The translations under genes were made by a program, and so were the position numbers. Below, piece by piece: positions 1 through 7,591 of a DNA stretch of 64,000 nt (position 1 is the first letter of the stretch; the number at the start of each line of letters is the position of its first letter). Source of the DNA: Chania multitudinisentens RB-25 (GTDB lineage Bacteria > Pseudomonadota > Gammaproteobacteria > Enterobacterales > Enterobacteriaceae). The notes beneath the pieces are model-generated. The model searched no databases. It was not told where the DNA came from and saw only the letters and a program-made list of their open reading frames with translations. The stretch spans positions 3,658,001 to 3,722,000 of the forward strand of contig NZ_CP007044.2 in assembly GCF_000520015.2 (NCBI RefSeq), read 5' to 3'.

Positions 1-349
1 CAATAATGTTGGTCATTCCCTCTTTTTTACTGATGAAAGCGTTTGCACCAGCATCTGCACTACGCTTGCCGTAAAAGAGATCATTTTTGGCAGAAACCAC
101 AATAATAATGCGACTAAATGCCTGCTTCCTGAGTTTCTCAACGACTTCAATACCACTCATCACTGGGATATCAACATCAACAATGACCAAATCCGGGTAT
201 TCTTGTTCGACAAGCAGTAACGCCTGAGCACCATCCCCTGCTTCTCCGACAATGTTGATGCCTTCACTTTCCAACAGATTTTTAATAGCCATCCGGGCCA
301 GTGGGTGATCATCAACAATAACGGCATTTAACTTTTTGTTTTTTATCAT
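1..349 (-). CDS. evgA: EvgA/FimZ-type response regulator, N-terminal receiver domain (partial)
   Basis: The gene runs off the left edge; only the first 116 codons are present. Reading the minus strand from ATG at 349 gives a receiver domain starting MIKNKKLNAVIVDDHPL, with the acidic pair VDD, the phospho-acceptor Asp in VIVDVDIPV and the conserved Lys in VSAKND. The stretch FYGKRSADAGANAFISKKEG is very close to E. coli EvgA from memory. A LuxR-type DNA-binding domain should lie beyond the edge. It is divergent from an EmrK-like gene, the same arrangement as evgA/emrK in E. coli, which supports EvgA over FimZ. The partner sensor kinase is not in the window. Confidence 0.8.
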   Translation of the reverse strand, partial: MIKNKKLNAVIVDDHPLARMAIKNLLESEGINIVGEAGDGAQALLLVEQEYPDLVIVDVDIPVMSGIEVVEKLRKQAFSRIIIVVSAKNDLFYGKRSADAGANAFISKKEGMTNII

Positions 350-726
350 ATTACCTACTCATTATAATTCCAACCTTGAGTAAATTTGTTAACTTATTAA
401 CAAATTTGGAAGAACACTCGCCTCAGTCAGCTCATGTTATTAGGTTCTTTTTTGATGAGTCGGAGCTTGATTAAGTTTACATTCTCCTAAAATAATTTCC
501 ATTGGTTCAACGAAAAAATAATATTAATTGATTTTATCATTTCTTGGACTTCATCTGTAGGATTTGACCTGCAAAACTTTCTGATAAGCTCCCTATATTT
601 AGCATTAAACTAAGATTACTCTTATTGGATACTATTTGTATTATCATCCACCGCTCCGCAGCATGATATTGCTCAATATTAAAAGCTCGGGCGTGTGGGA
701 ATTTCTATGTTGGGTTGATATTTTTC
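350..726. promoter_or_regulatory. divergent intergenic region between evgA-like and emrK-like genes
   Basis: About 377 bp of AT-rich DNA without an ORF separates the two divergent starts. In E. coli the equivalent space carries the EvgA-controlled promoters of evgA and emrK; I infer the same role here but did not identify a convincing EvgA box. No hairpin terminator is evident. Confidence 0.45.
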
Positions 727-1896
727 ATGAAAGAACGGCATGGTGCAGACGTTAATAATATTAAGCACCCACTAAAAAAAACAAATAATCCGCAATTAAT
801 TTGTAGGGTATTTGTTTTGATGTTATGTTTTCTTCCCGCAACAGAGAAATCGTTTAATGTATGTAATATGCCCAGCACCAGCGATGTTTATATTACAGGG
901 CATGAAGTATCTATTTTATCAAAAATGAGTGGGCAAGTGATTTACGTAAATTCAGCGTCTGCTGGTTTGGTCAGGAAAGGCGATATTCTTATCCATATAG
1001 ATAATACCGAAGCGATAAACAGATATAAAAAAGCAGAAAAAAAACAGGTTGAAACGTTAAAGGAAATAAAAAAACGTTATGCTAAAAATGATGAAAATAA
1101 CACCAGCCTTATAAAGGCCCAGATGGGATATCAACAGGCACTGAATGATTACAATCGCCGGATACAATCAAGGAGTGTATCAATCATATCAAAAAAAGAT
1201 CTACAGCAGTCTCTCAAAGCCGTTAACAACAGCAAAGTTTCTCTGGATATTGCCATTCAAAAGTATCGTAGAAATCAACGATCGCTTCTGGCTTCAGACA
1301 TTACCCAACAACAGATTATGTTACAGGTTACAGAAGAGTTTCAGGCAGCTTCATTGGCGCTCCAATATACTGAGATTCGCAGTCCCGTGACCGGTTATGT
1401 AGCTCAACGTAATGTTGCTACAGGTATCAATATTGCCTCTGAACAGATCGTGATGACTATTGTACCGGTAGATCAAATCTGGGTAACCGCTAACTTTAAA
1501 GCGACACAGCTCTCCGATATTTTCATCGGGCAGAAAGCATCGATCAGTACCGATCTGTATGGCAGTGAAGTCGCTCTTGAAGGGAAAGTTGAAGGGTTCA
1601 ACCTGGATACTGTCCCTACTCTTTCTGCCCTGTTATATCAGAATGGAGCGAATAATTGGATTAGCGATATGCAACGAGTTTCGGTACGTATTTCCATTAA
1701 TCCGCTGCAAATGGCCCAATATCCACTATGGCCCGGTTTATCCTCAAAGGTGACTTTGCTCTACGGCAGTTTACGCACTACGACGTTGCTCACTCACAAA
1801 AGTAATACACCTGCTCCACAGGGAAAAAGCCGGAGCACGGGTTCTGACAATATCTATTGTGAAACTCCCTGCAACAATGAGGCTGATGATTCGTGA
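727..1896 (+). CDS. EmrK/EmrA-like HlyD-family membrane fusion protein
   Basis: Periplasmic adaptor of a tripartite drug efflux pump (389 aa, EmrK is 387 aa). An N-terminal hydrophobic anchor (about residues 23-40) is followed by the first biotinyl-lipoyl half (ILSKMSGQVIYVNSASAGLVRKGDIL), a lysine-rich coiled-coil hairpin (about 100-205), the second half (EIRSPVTGYVAQRNVATG) and a beta-barrel (IWVTANFKATQLSDIFIGQ). The motif order matches E. coli EmrK. I chose ATG 727 rather than the in-frame TTG at 715. The inner-membrane transporter EmrY, normally the next gene, is missing: the following gene is on the opposite strand. It may pair with an EmrB/EmrY protein encoded elsewhere or be a remnant of a lost pump. 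Confidence 0.82.
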   Translation: MKERHGADVNNIKHPLKKTNNPQLICRVFVLMLCFLPATEKSFNVCNMPSTSDVYITGHEVSILSKMSGQVIYVNSASAGLVRKGDILIHIDNTEAINRYKKAEKKQVETLKEIKKRYAKNDENNTSLIKAQMGYQQALNDYNRRIQSRSVSIISKKDLQQSLKAVNNSKVSLDIAIQKYRRNQRSLLASDITQQQIMLQVTEEFQAASLALQYTEIRSPVTGYVAQRNVATGINIASEQIVMTIVPVDQIWVTANFKATQLSDIFIGQKASISTDLYGSEVALEGKVEGFNLDTVPTLSALLYQNGANNWISDMQRVSVRISINPLQMAQYPLWPGLSSKVTLLYGSLRTTTLLTHKSNTPAPQGKSRSTGSDNIYCETPCNNEADDS

Positions 1897-1912
1897 TAGA
1901 CGTGGAGTGACT

Positions 1913-2218
1913 TTATTTATAATAAAAACACAAATCAAAACCGCAAGCCTTAGCATAGCGTTTTAATGTTTTAAAGCTGGCATGAAAGGAGCGTTTTTCA
2001 AGACGGCTCACGGCCGGTGGTGTCAGACCCAATCTTTTGGCAACTTCTGCCTGGGTTAATCCAGCCTTGGCACGCATACAATACAGTATATCTTCTAATT
2101 CATTGTTTTCTATAGGCTCTTGAGGATTATAGCAAACTGGAGGGTCCTCTAATACTTCGGCTCGCAATCTGGAGTTTTTAATGAGTTTCATTACTGCCCT
2201 ATCTGCTGTTTTTTGCAT
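1913..2218 (-). CDS. Xre-family helix-turn-helix regulator
   Basis: A 101-aa protein with a Cro/CI-type HTH in its second half: LTQAEVAKRLGLTPPAVSRLEKR (about residues 55-77), ending in YAKACGFDLCFYYK. The N-terminal 45 residues carry no recognised domain. Its 3' end lies 16 bp from the convergent emrK-like gene. No toxin-like partner ORF adjoins it, so a HigA-type antitoxin role is not supported. Mrp-type fimbrial loci often carry an Xre regulator (MrpJ) that represses motility; with a fimbrial operon 1.1 kb away on the same strand, a similar role is possible but inferred. An internal ATG (2191) is an alternative start. Confidence 0.65.
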   Translation of the reverse strand: MQKTADRAVMKLIKNSRLRAEVLEDPPVCYNPQEPIENNELEDILYCMRAKAGLTQAEVAKRLGLTPPAVSRLEKRSFHASFKTLKRYAKACGFDLCFYYK

Positions 2219-2347
2219 AATAACTTTCTTTTAATTGACCATATAACTGAAGGCCCTAACTTTCCGGGGTATGCATCAGCAGTATGAAAATAGGACAACG
2301 CCACATATCATTCCTTAATAGGAGGATATTTAGCATCAATTACATTC

Positions 2348-2845
2348 TTAGTTTATTGTTTTGAATCTGGCAATATTTTTGTAAAGCGAGATACGGTTTC
2401 CAATATTAAGTTTATTAATCAGGCTGGCACGGTGGGAATAAAATGTTTTAGGGCTAATCCTCAAGCGTTTAACTATTTCCTGGGTATCCAATCCTTCCTG
2501 CATGTAGGATAAAACTTCATTTTCTCTGGTGGATATATTATTTTTCACATGATAACTGAAATCGGGCTCATTAAAAATGACGCATGAAAATATATCTTTT
2601 AATTGACTCTGCCGATGAATCATCGTGACATTCTCAAAATGTCTTAACGCGTAGTAATCGAGATCGTTTGATATAAGCACAAAAACCTTTTCAGCCTGGC
2701 ATGCACATTTTTTCACTTTTGTATAGTCAGCCGTTTTCATATCAATAATGAAATAACGATCATCGGCCAATTTTTGAGATAATAGAGCGCTAAGGCCAAA
2801 GATAAAAAAATAGTCGTCAGATATAATAGAGTTAGATAACTCCAT
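2348..2845 (-). CDS. LuxR-type HTH regulator, probably fimbria-associated
   Basis: A 165-aa protein with a C-terminal LuxR/GerE-type DNA-binding domain: STRENEVLSYMQEGLDTQEI, then KRLRISPKTFYSHRASLINKLNI (about residues 105-150). The N-terminal 100 residues resemble a degenerate receiver-like fold without a clear phospho-acceptor Asp. I prefer ATG 2845 (MELSNS) because the AAGGAG ribosome-binding site sits 6-7 nt before it and directly abuts the upstream in-frame ATG at 2851. Its place just downstream of the fimbrial operon, same strand, recalls small LuxR regulators such as FimW of Salmonella fim. The target is not shown by the sequence. Confidence 0.7.
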   Translation of the reverse strand: MELSNSIISDDYFFIFGLSALLSQKLADDRYFIIDMKTADYTKVKKCACQAEKVFVLISNDLDYYALRHFENVTMIHRQSQLKDIFSCVIFNEPDFSYHVKNNISTRENEVLSYMQEGLDTQEIVKRLRISPKTFYSHRASLINKLNIGNRISLYKNIARFKTIN

Positions 2846-3084
2846 AGCCATCTCCTTTTAAATAAACCGTTCACGTATTATATTAACTACACTGCTTTGT
2901 ATTTTACAGGCCTAGAATATAACATTTAAAAAATGAAAAATATCAGCATTGGATTATTTTCATGTCTGCATGAGACTACGCATGTAGTTACACGTCAGAA
3001 TATATTTATATTACTCGCTTTTATTAAAACCTTAGAGGGATTCATTTAAAAATAATAATCAAAAATTACTTATCAACCCTTAAT

Positions 3085-3927
3085 TTATTGAATTTCTGCA
3101 ATGATTGTGGATGAGCCCGAAAATGTGCCTGGTAATGGAGCCGTAGCTTGCAGGGTTGACTCGATTTCCACGATAGTTGCCCCCGTGACCGTTACGAGCG
3201 GAGGGGCCAAGCTGTTGTTTATTTTGAGTATGGATGTGATTCCATTTCCCAAATCAGCGGTCTGATTCAGTATTCTGAATTTCACCGATGCCTCTCTGGT
3301 GCAGGATAAGGTGGCGTTCACGGTCGCAGTGTGGCCATTGACAGCCGAATCGTTAAGGACCTGATGGTTTATGATATTCGGACCAACGATATCGCATGAA
3401 ACCGGATTGGGAGTGTGTTGGATAGTGTTGCAGGAGATAGGGTCAGGCATAACAGCATCGTAAGATACTGACAACAGTCTTTCGCGGAAAACGACGATAC
3501 ACATTTTAATAAATGTAGATCTTGCCGAAGCAGGCTCGTAAGTCTGGAATGACAGAGAACCGCTTGCCCCTGCTTGGGCAATAAATTTAGCTGCAAGGGT
3601 TGCCCAAGTATCAGTGGCAGAGATAGCGACAACGGTGGGTGAATATGTAGCGGTAAAGGTATCCCAATAGTTAGGTGGATTATTACCCCAGTCTTCGATA
3701 TGAACACCGATACCGTAATAGCGGTAGCCCTCACTGTAGGGATAAAGGCTGGTTGGTAATTCAGAATTGAGGTCCGGCGAAATCCAAGAAACGGTTGCAG
3801 GGGCAAAAACACCTCCCGAACCGACGGTCGCATTGCTAATGATAACTCGTGGCTGCGCGTGGGCAGCACTGGTGAGAGCGGCGGCCATAAGCAGGCCGAG
3901 TTGGACAAAGGTTAATTTTTTATTCAT
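3085..3927 (-). CDS. MrpH-like two-domain fimbrial tip adhesin
   Basis: Last gene of the fimbrial operon (280 aa from MNKKLTF). It has a Sec signal peptide ending near AAHAQ, then a long N-terminal domain rich in Trp, Tyr and Ser with no pilin pattern (candidate receptor-binding domain, to about residue 165), and a C-terminal pilin-like domain with Cys pairs (PVSCDIV, ATLSCTRE) and a terminal beta strand STIIAEIQ for donor-strand exchange. Being the largest non-usher, non-chaperone subunit and last in the operon fits MrpH-type tip adhesins. The ligand cannot be read from the sequence. Upstream in-frame ATG (3936) and TTG (3939) codons are alternative starts; none has a clear ribosome-binding site. 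Confidence 0.7.
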   Translation of the reverse strand: MNKKLTFVQLGLLMAAALTSAAHAQPRVIISNATVGSGGVFAPATVSWISPDLNSELPTSLYPYSEGYRYYGIGVHIEDWGNNPPNYWDTFTATYSPTVVAISATDTWATLAAKFIAQAGASGSLSFQTYEPASARSTFIKMCIVVFRERLLSVSYDAVMPDPISCNTIQHTPNPVSCDIVGPNIINHQVLNDSAVNGHTATVNATLSCTREASVKFRILNQTADLGNGITSILKINNSLAPPLVTVTGATIVEIESTLQATAPLPGTFSGSSTIIAEIQ

Positions 3928-4050
3928 GATTATCATCAAAATATAACATCACTATACCTATCAGAGGTTTCACCACGCCACGCGCAATAACCCCTCTGCC
4001 ATAAAACCACGCACGTCGTTGCCCCTGGTTGCCTTACGCTCCCAGAGCTA

Positions 4051-4578
4051 CTACTGGTACTCCAGCATAAAAGTCGCCGTTGCCATAAATGGCCCCTGCA
4101 CTATCTCCCGGTTTGCCAGGGCCGCAGGTTCTGCCTGCACATACGCCTGCAACGCAACGGCCATATCCCCCGGCACTAGCAATGTCAGGGGGCCTTGGAC
4201 ATTAAGCGGCAAAGCCTGACCACCGTTTGTTTCTATGCCTACCGCCACCCCACGGGCGATACTCGCGGCGTCCAATGCCAGCAATCCCGGCAGCGCACTG
4301 CTTTCAGTCCCGATAAACGTCAGTTTTACCCCAGTCATGACTGCCGTATCACAATCATCCAGATAGACCTTGAACGGTTTGGTTGGCGTGCGCGTATTAC
4401 TGTAAAGATACTTGTCGATCACCGTACCAAAACTGAGTTCCAAGGCTTCGCTTCCAGGGCGTAACGTGCAGGGTGCATTAACCAATGTTCCTTTGAAGAG
4501 CAGATTCTCAACCGCTTGTACGGGTACTGACAGCAGTAATACCCACGCTATGCACAGAATTCTTTGCCATTGATTCAT
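4051..4578 (-). CDS. minor fimbrial subunit (pilin paralogue 4)
   Basis: A 175-aa secreted pilin. Start ATG 4578 (MNQWQRI) is chosen because AGGAGAG precedes it, giving a normal signal peptide ending at VQA; the longer ORF start would overlap the previous gene. Mature features: FKGTLVNAPCTL and VYLDDCD supply the pilin disulfide, and the C-terminus TATFMLEYQ is the usual penultimate-Tyr chaperone-recognition strand. It is the most divergent of four tandem paralogues (with the genes at 4589, 5070 and 5549). They likely act as MrpF/MrpG-type adaptors between rod and tip adhesin. It follows the previous gene by 10 bp. Confidence 0.75.
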   Translation of the reverse strand: MNQWQRILCIAWVLLLSVPVQAVENLLFKGTLVNAPCTLRPGSEALELSFGTVIDKYLYSNTRTPTKPFKVYLDDCDTAVMTGVKLTFIGTESSALPGLLALDAASIARGVAVGIETNGGQALPLNVQGPLTLLVPGDMAVALQAYVQAEPAALANREIVQGPFMATATFMLEYQ

Positions 4579-4588
4579 CACAGCTCTC

Positions 4589-5059
4589 CTATTGATACTC
4601 GGCCAGCAGTGTGGCACGCGCTGTAAAGGCTCCCGGGCTTGGCAACTGGGCTGGGTTCACCACCGGTACCGCTGTCAGCGCAGGGGGATTAGCGGGGTCC
4701 ACCACAATGGGGGTATTCAAGGCAAACGCCTGCCCTGCCTGCTCCAGATGAATGCCCAATCCGGTTTTGTTTGTCTGCACCGCAGCATTGTCAAAACCGG
4801 CAACGTTACCTTGTACACTCAACCGAACAATCCCCAAGGCGCTGCAATCAATCTGATAGATGATCGGTTTACGGTAACGCACTCCGTCAAGGTTACGGAT
4901 GATCAGCGCATCACCAAAAGCGACCTCAATCAGCCGATCCTCATTAATCGTACAGGGTAAAGACTCTACGAGACCGCCCTGAAAATTCACCTGTACAGCC
5001 TGTGCAGACTGGATTGCCACACTCAGCCAAAGGGCCAGGACGAGGGATGTTCCTTTCAT
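4589..5059 (-). CDS. minor fimbrial subunit (pilin paralogue 3)
   Basis: A 156-aa secreted pilin from ATG 5059 (MKGTSLV), preceded by AAGGAAT; the longer ORF start lies inside the upstream gene and is rejected. Signal peptide ends at SAQA. Pilin features are VNFQGGLVESLPCTI, then DCSALGIVRLSVQG (second Cys) and a C-terminal ATLLAEYQ strand. It shares with the two upstream paralogues the core pattern G-V/S-x-Y-x-x-P-x-x-Y/F...C...LRLxxQG...FD...T-x-LGI-x-L, which points to local duplication. Only 10 bp separate it from both neighbours, so it is cotranscribed. Confidence 0.78.
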   Translation of the reverse strand: MKGTSLVLALWLSVAIQSAQAVQVNFQGGLVESLPCTINEDRLIEVAFGDALIIRNLDGVRYRKPIIYQIDCSALGIVRLSVQGNVAGFDNAAVQTNKTGLGIHLEQAGQAFALNTPIVVDPANPPALTAVPVVNPAQLPSPGAFTARATLLAEYQ

Positions 5060-5069
5060 CGATAATTCC

Positions 5070-5552
5070 TTACTGATAATCCACCACCAACGTAGAGGCT
5101 GCGATAAATGGCCCGCCGCCAAGGGTGCTGCCAGTGCCCTTTACTGGGGTTGCTGTCAGTACCGGACGGGCCGGATCGGTAAAATTGAGCCAGGTGTTTA
5201 CCGGTAACTTCACGCCACTGCTGCGCAGCTCCAGCCCCAGGTTTGTCTTTGTGGTGCTCAGAACGCTGGTATCGAACCCCGCGCCGCTACCCTGAAATTG
5301 CAATCTCAAGGCGGTAGAAGTCGCTCCGCTACAGTTCAGTACATAAGGGATAGTTTTTTCATAATTCACCCCGTTAATCCGCCCGACCAACATGTCATTG
5401 GCAAAATTCACCGTGATATCGCTGCCACTGTTAATGACACAAGGGGGTGGAACCACCAGAGTGCCGCTGAATTTGACGTCTACCGCCTGCGCGGGTAACA
5501 CACTGCCCAGCGCGAGCACCAGGGCGCAGTGCGGCATCAGGTTCTGACTCAT
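5070..5552 (-). CDS. minor fimbrial subunit (pilin paralogue 2)
   Basis: A 160-aa pilin with signal peptide ending LPAQA. It carries VKFSGTLVVPPPCVI and PYVLNCSG as the disulfide cysteines, LRLQFQGSGAGFD, TNLGLELRSSG and the chaperone-recognition end STLVVDYQ. Its start codon overlaps the stop of the upstream pilin by 4 bp, indicating translational coupling. It is close to the paralogues on either side and probably serves as a MrpF/MrpG-like minor subunit. Whether each paralogue has a distinct position in the fibre cannot be told from sequence. Confidence 0.78.
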   Translation of the reverse strand: MSQNLMPHCALVLALGSVLPAQAVDVKFSGTLVVPPPCVINSGSDITVNFANDMLVGRINGVNYEKTIPYVLNCSGATSTALRLQFQGSGAGFDTSVLSTTKTNLGLELRSSGVKLPVNTWLNFTDPARPVLTATPVKGTGSTLGGGPFIAASTLVVDYQ

Positions 5553-6091
5553 AACACCTCCACCAACAACGTTGCTGAACCGTTGAACACCCCACCCGGC
5601 AAAATAGCGCCAGAGCGTTTCACCGGTACCGCCTTGATGGCAGGCGGAGTGGCCGAATAGTTAAAAGTGAACCAATCACCCAGCTTCAACGCACTACCAC
5701 CCGGTTGCAGCAGCTTGATCCCCAAATCCGTAATGTTGGTCGCCAGTACGGTAGGATCAAAAGTACTTTCTGCTCCCTGAAACCGCAGACGCAGAGTGGA
5801 TGGATTACCTGTGCAGCTCAGGGTAAAAGGCACCGGCGTCGTGTAGTTGCTGCCGTCAATACTGGTGGTTTGCAACGCGTTGCCATCGTTGAATTTCACT
5901 ACAATCTCGTTATTGGCATTCAATATGCAGGCAGGGCCACTCATCACCAGGCCCGTGATGTTGAGCGTCAGGATGTTGCTGGCCTGCACCGGGGCCAGAC
6001 ACAGCGCCACTCCCCCCATCGTACCGAGAACGCTACGCCAAAGTACCTGAGGAGCGACAGCATTCAGGATCATGTGAAAAAATCTATTCAT
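5549..6091 (-). CDS. minor fimbrial subunit (pilin paralogue 1)
   Basis: A 180-aa pilin with a long signal peptide ending near PVQAS. Mature landmarks: LNITGLVMSGPACIL and PFTLSCTGN cysteines, LRLRFQGAESTFDP, TDLGIKLLQPGG, and a C-terminus SATLLVEVL that lacks the usual penultimate Tyr, unlike the other subunits. The start overlaps the end of the preceding gene by 8 bp. An internal Met (codon 7) is an alternative start. First of four tandem paralogues, probably MrpF-like. Confidence 0.75.
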   Translation of the reverse strand: MNRFFHMILNAVAPQVLWRSVLGTMGGVALCLAPVQASNILTLNITGLVMSGPACILNANNEIVVKFNDGNALQTTSIDGSNYTTPVPFTLSCTGNPSTLRLRFQGAESTFDPTVLATNITDLGIKLLQPGGSALKLGDWFTFNYSATPPAIKAVPVKRSGAILPGGVFNGSATLLVEVL

Positions 6092-6686
6092 AGCTCAGCC
6101 TGAAATTGATATAGGCCAGGTACGTGCCCGCCTGTAACCGTGCCCCAGTACGTTCCGGCATAATGTAGTAGGTCAGCACATTGCTGCCTGGCGTCAGTAA
6201 CTGTGGCCGCCCTGCGACCCCCGGCATCACGTTATGGTTCTGAGCATCCGTCAGACGCAGACCCATACCGCTAACGCCCTGTGCCAGGAACAGCTGCGGA
6301 TTGCTGTCATCCTGCAAGCCGGAAAAAGTCAGCGATACCGCCGGCTGGCTTTCCCCCCAGGTCAGGTTGCCTTGCCGATCGCTGTTGCTTGACGAGCTGC
6401 GTATGCAATCTTGCAAATGCAGGAGCACTGCCACCGGTGTGCCATAGTCACCCATCTGCTGCAAACGCCCCGTGCCCACATCACCCAGCCTGACCGATTG
6501 GTCTGCACTGTTCATTTCCAGGCGACAGGCGCTCTCGGTGAGCGTTCCTGTCACCCGCAATACCCCCTGCGTGCCGTCAATAATTCCCGAAGCGGCCTGT
6601 ACCGCCGTAGACAGAAGGGCAACCAGTACCCCACTGATCCAACCGGTGTACCAGACTGTTTTGCTGGGCAATATTTTCTTTTCCAT
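6084..6686 (-). CDS. MrpE-like minor fimbrial subunit
   Basis: A 200-aa pilin from ATG 6686 (MEKKILP), preceded by GAAGGAAACC; the longer ORF would reach back into the chaperone gene. Signal peptide ends TAVQA. It has the pilin pattern VLRVTGTLTESACRLEM and LHLQDC cysteines, VSLTFSG and an end NFRLSYE with penultimate Tyr. It lies directly after the chaperone, the position of mrpE. It may initiate or cap the rod; the role is inferred from position. Confidence 0.75.
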   Translation of the reverse strand: MEKKILPSKTVWYTGWISGVLVALLSTAVQAASGIIDGTQGVLRVTGTLTESACRLEMNSADQSVRLGDVGTGRLQQMGDYGTPVAVLLHLQDCIRSSSSNSDRQGNLTWGESQPAVSLTFSGLQDDSNPQLFLAQGVSGMGLRLTDAQNHNVMPGVAGRPQLLTPGSNVLTYYIMPERTGARLQAGTYLAYINFRLSYE

Positions 6687-6742
6687 GATGGTTTCCTTCG
6701 TTCTTCCCTCATGCTCGCCGGGCTCCGAGTTATGGCCGGGGA

Positions 6743-7504
6743 TCATTTGTCGCGTTTGCTTTCGTCGACTTGGCAACTGCTGCCACTACAGCGGAAGGTC
6801 AGCACTGGCTGACCGCCATAGTCATTCACATACACCAGCACAGGCGTCGCCCCCAGTGCCGCAGCACTGCCGCCCAGTTTGGCGCTGCCCTTTGGCGGCA
6901 CCATCAGTGCCTCAAAGCCCTGTACCACCTTGTCGCCTTTCTTGGCGCTGGCCCCAATCAGCGTGACAAAGTAAGGGGTCGGGTTATTGACGGTGTAGCT
7001 ATCACCGCTTTTGCTCAGCGTCAGTTGTTCCTGATATGGGGTCGCCTGTTGCTGTGCCGCAGCTTCCGCCAGCGCCGCCGGACGGTAGAACATTTTGATG
7101 CGCGTCTGTAGCGCTATCTGCAACACGTTGGCCTTGTCGCTCTTTGGCGGAATTTCCCGCAGATTGAAGTAGAACAGTGACTCGCGATCCTGCGGCAGCA
7201 GGTTGGCTCCCGGCATCGCCTGGATTTTTACCTGGGTCTGTCCTTTGGGTTCCACACGCTGTACCGGTGGCAATACGGTAAACGCGCTCTGGCCTTCCAG
7301 CTTGACGCCTTGCGTATCCTCCAGCCACCCCTGCGCCAGATACGGCAGTTCCTGGTTCTGGTTGCGCACGGTCAGACTGACCGACCTCTCGTTACCAGGG
7401 AACACGATGCGAGTACGGTCTAAGGAAATAGCCGCCTGTACAGACGAAAGCGGCAAACTTATTATCACCCCAGCCAACAGGCTTGTTAAAAATACTCTTT
7501 TCAT
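6743..7504 (-). CDS. periplasmic fimbrial chaperone (PapD/MrpD family)
   Basis: Binds pilin subunits in the periplasm by donor-strand complementation and hands them to the usher. 253 aa with a Sec signal peptide ending VQAAIS. The N-terminal immunoglobulin domain shows ISLDRTRIVFPGNERSVSLTVRNQ (Arg of the binding cleft in the first strand), the G1/F1 loop signature LFYFNLREIPPK, and LQIALQTRIKMFYRP, the chaperone family hallmark with the conserved Lys. The C-terminal domain ends with a CSGSSC disulfide. It sits 87 bp after the usher, standard chaperone-usher order. Confidence 0.93.
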   Translation of the reverse strand: MKRVFLTSLLAGVIISLPLSSVQAAISLDRTRIVFPGNERSVSLTVRNQNQELPYLAQGWLEDTQGVKLEGQSAFTVLPPVQRVEPKGQTQVKIQAMPGANLLPQDRESLFYFNLREIPPKSDKANVLQIALQTRIKMFYRPAALAEAAAQQQATPYQEQLTLSKSGDSYTVNNPTPYFVTLIGASAKKGDKVVQGFEALMVPPKGSAKLGGSAAALGATPVLVYVNDYGGQPVLTFRCSGSSCQVDESKRDK

Positions 7505-7591
7505 GGTTATTGCCTTGTTTTCTTTCTCTTAAATGCTTTTCAGGCCAAGCCCGGTAGCGCTCTTTACTGTTCATTAATGGATTCTCTACCG

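Noticed and set aside
1913..2851. Toxin-antitoxin pair (Xre protein as antitoxin)
   Set aside because: The adjacent gene is a LuxR-type regulator, not a toxin, and no small toxin ORF adjoins.
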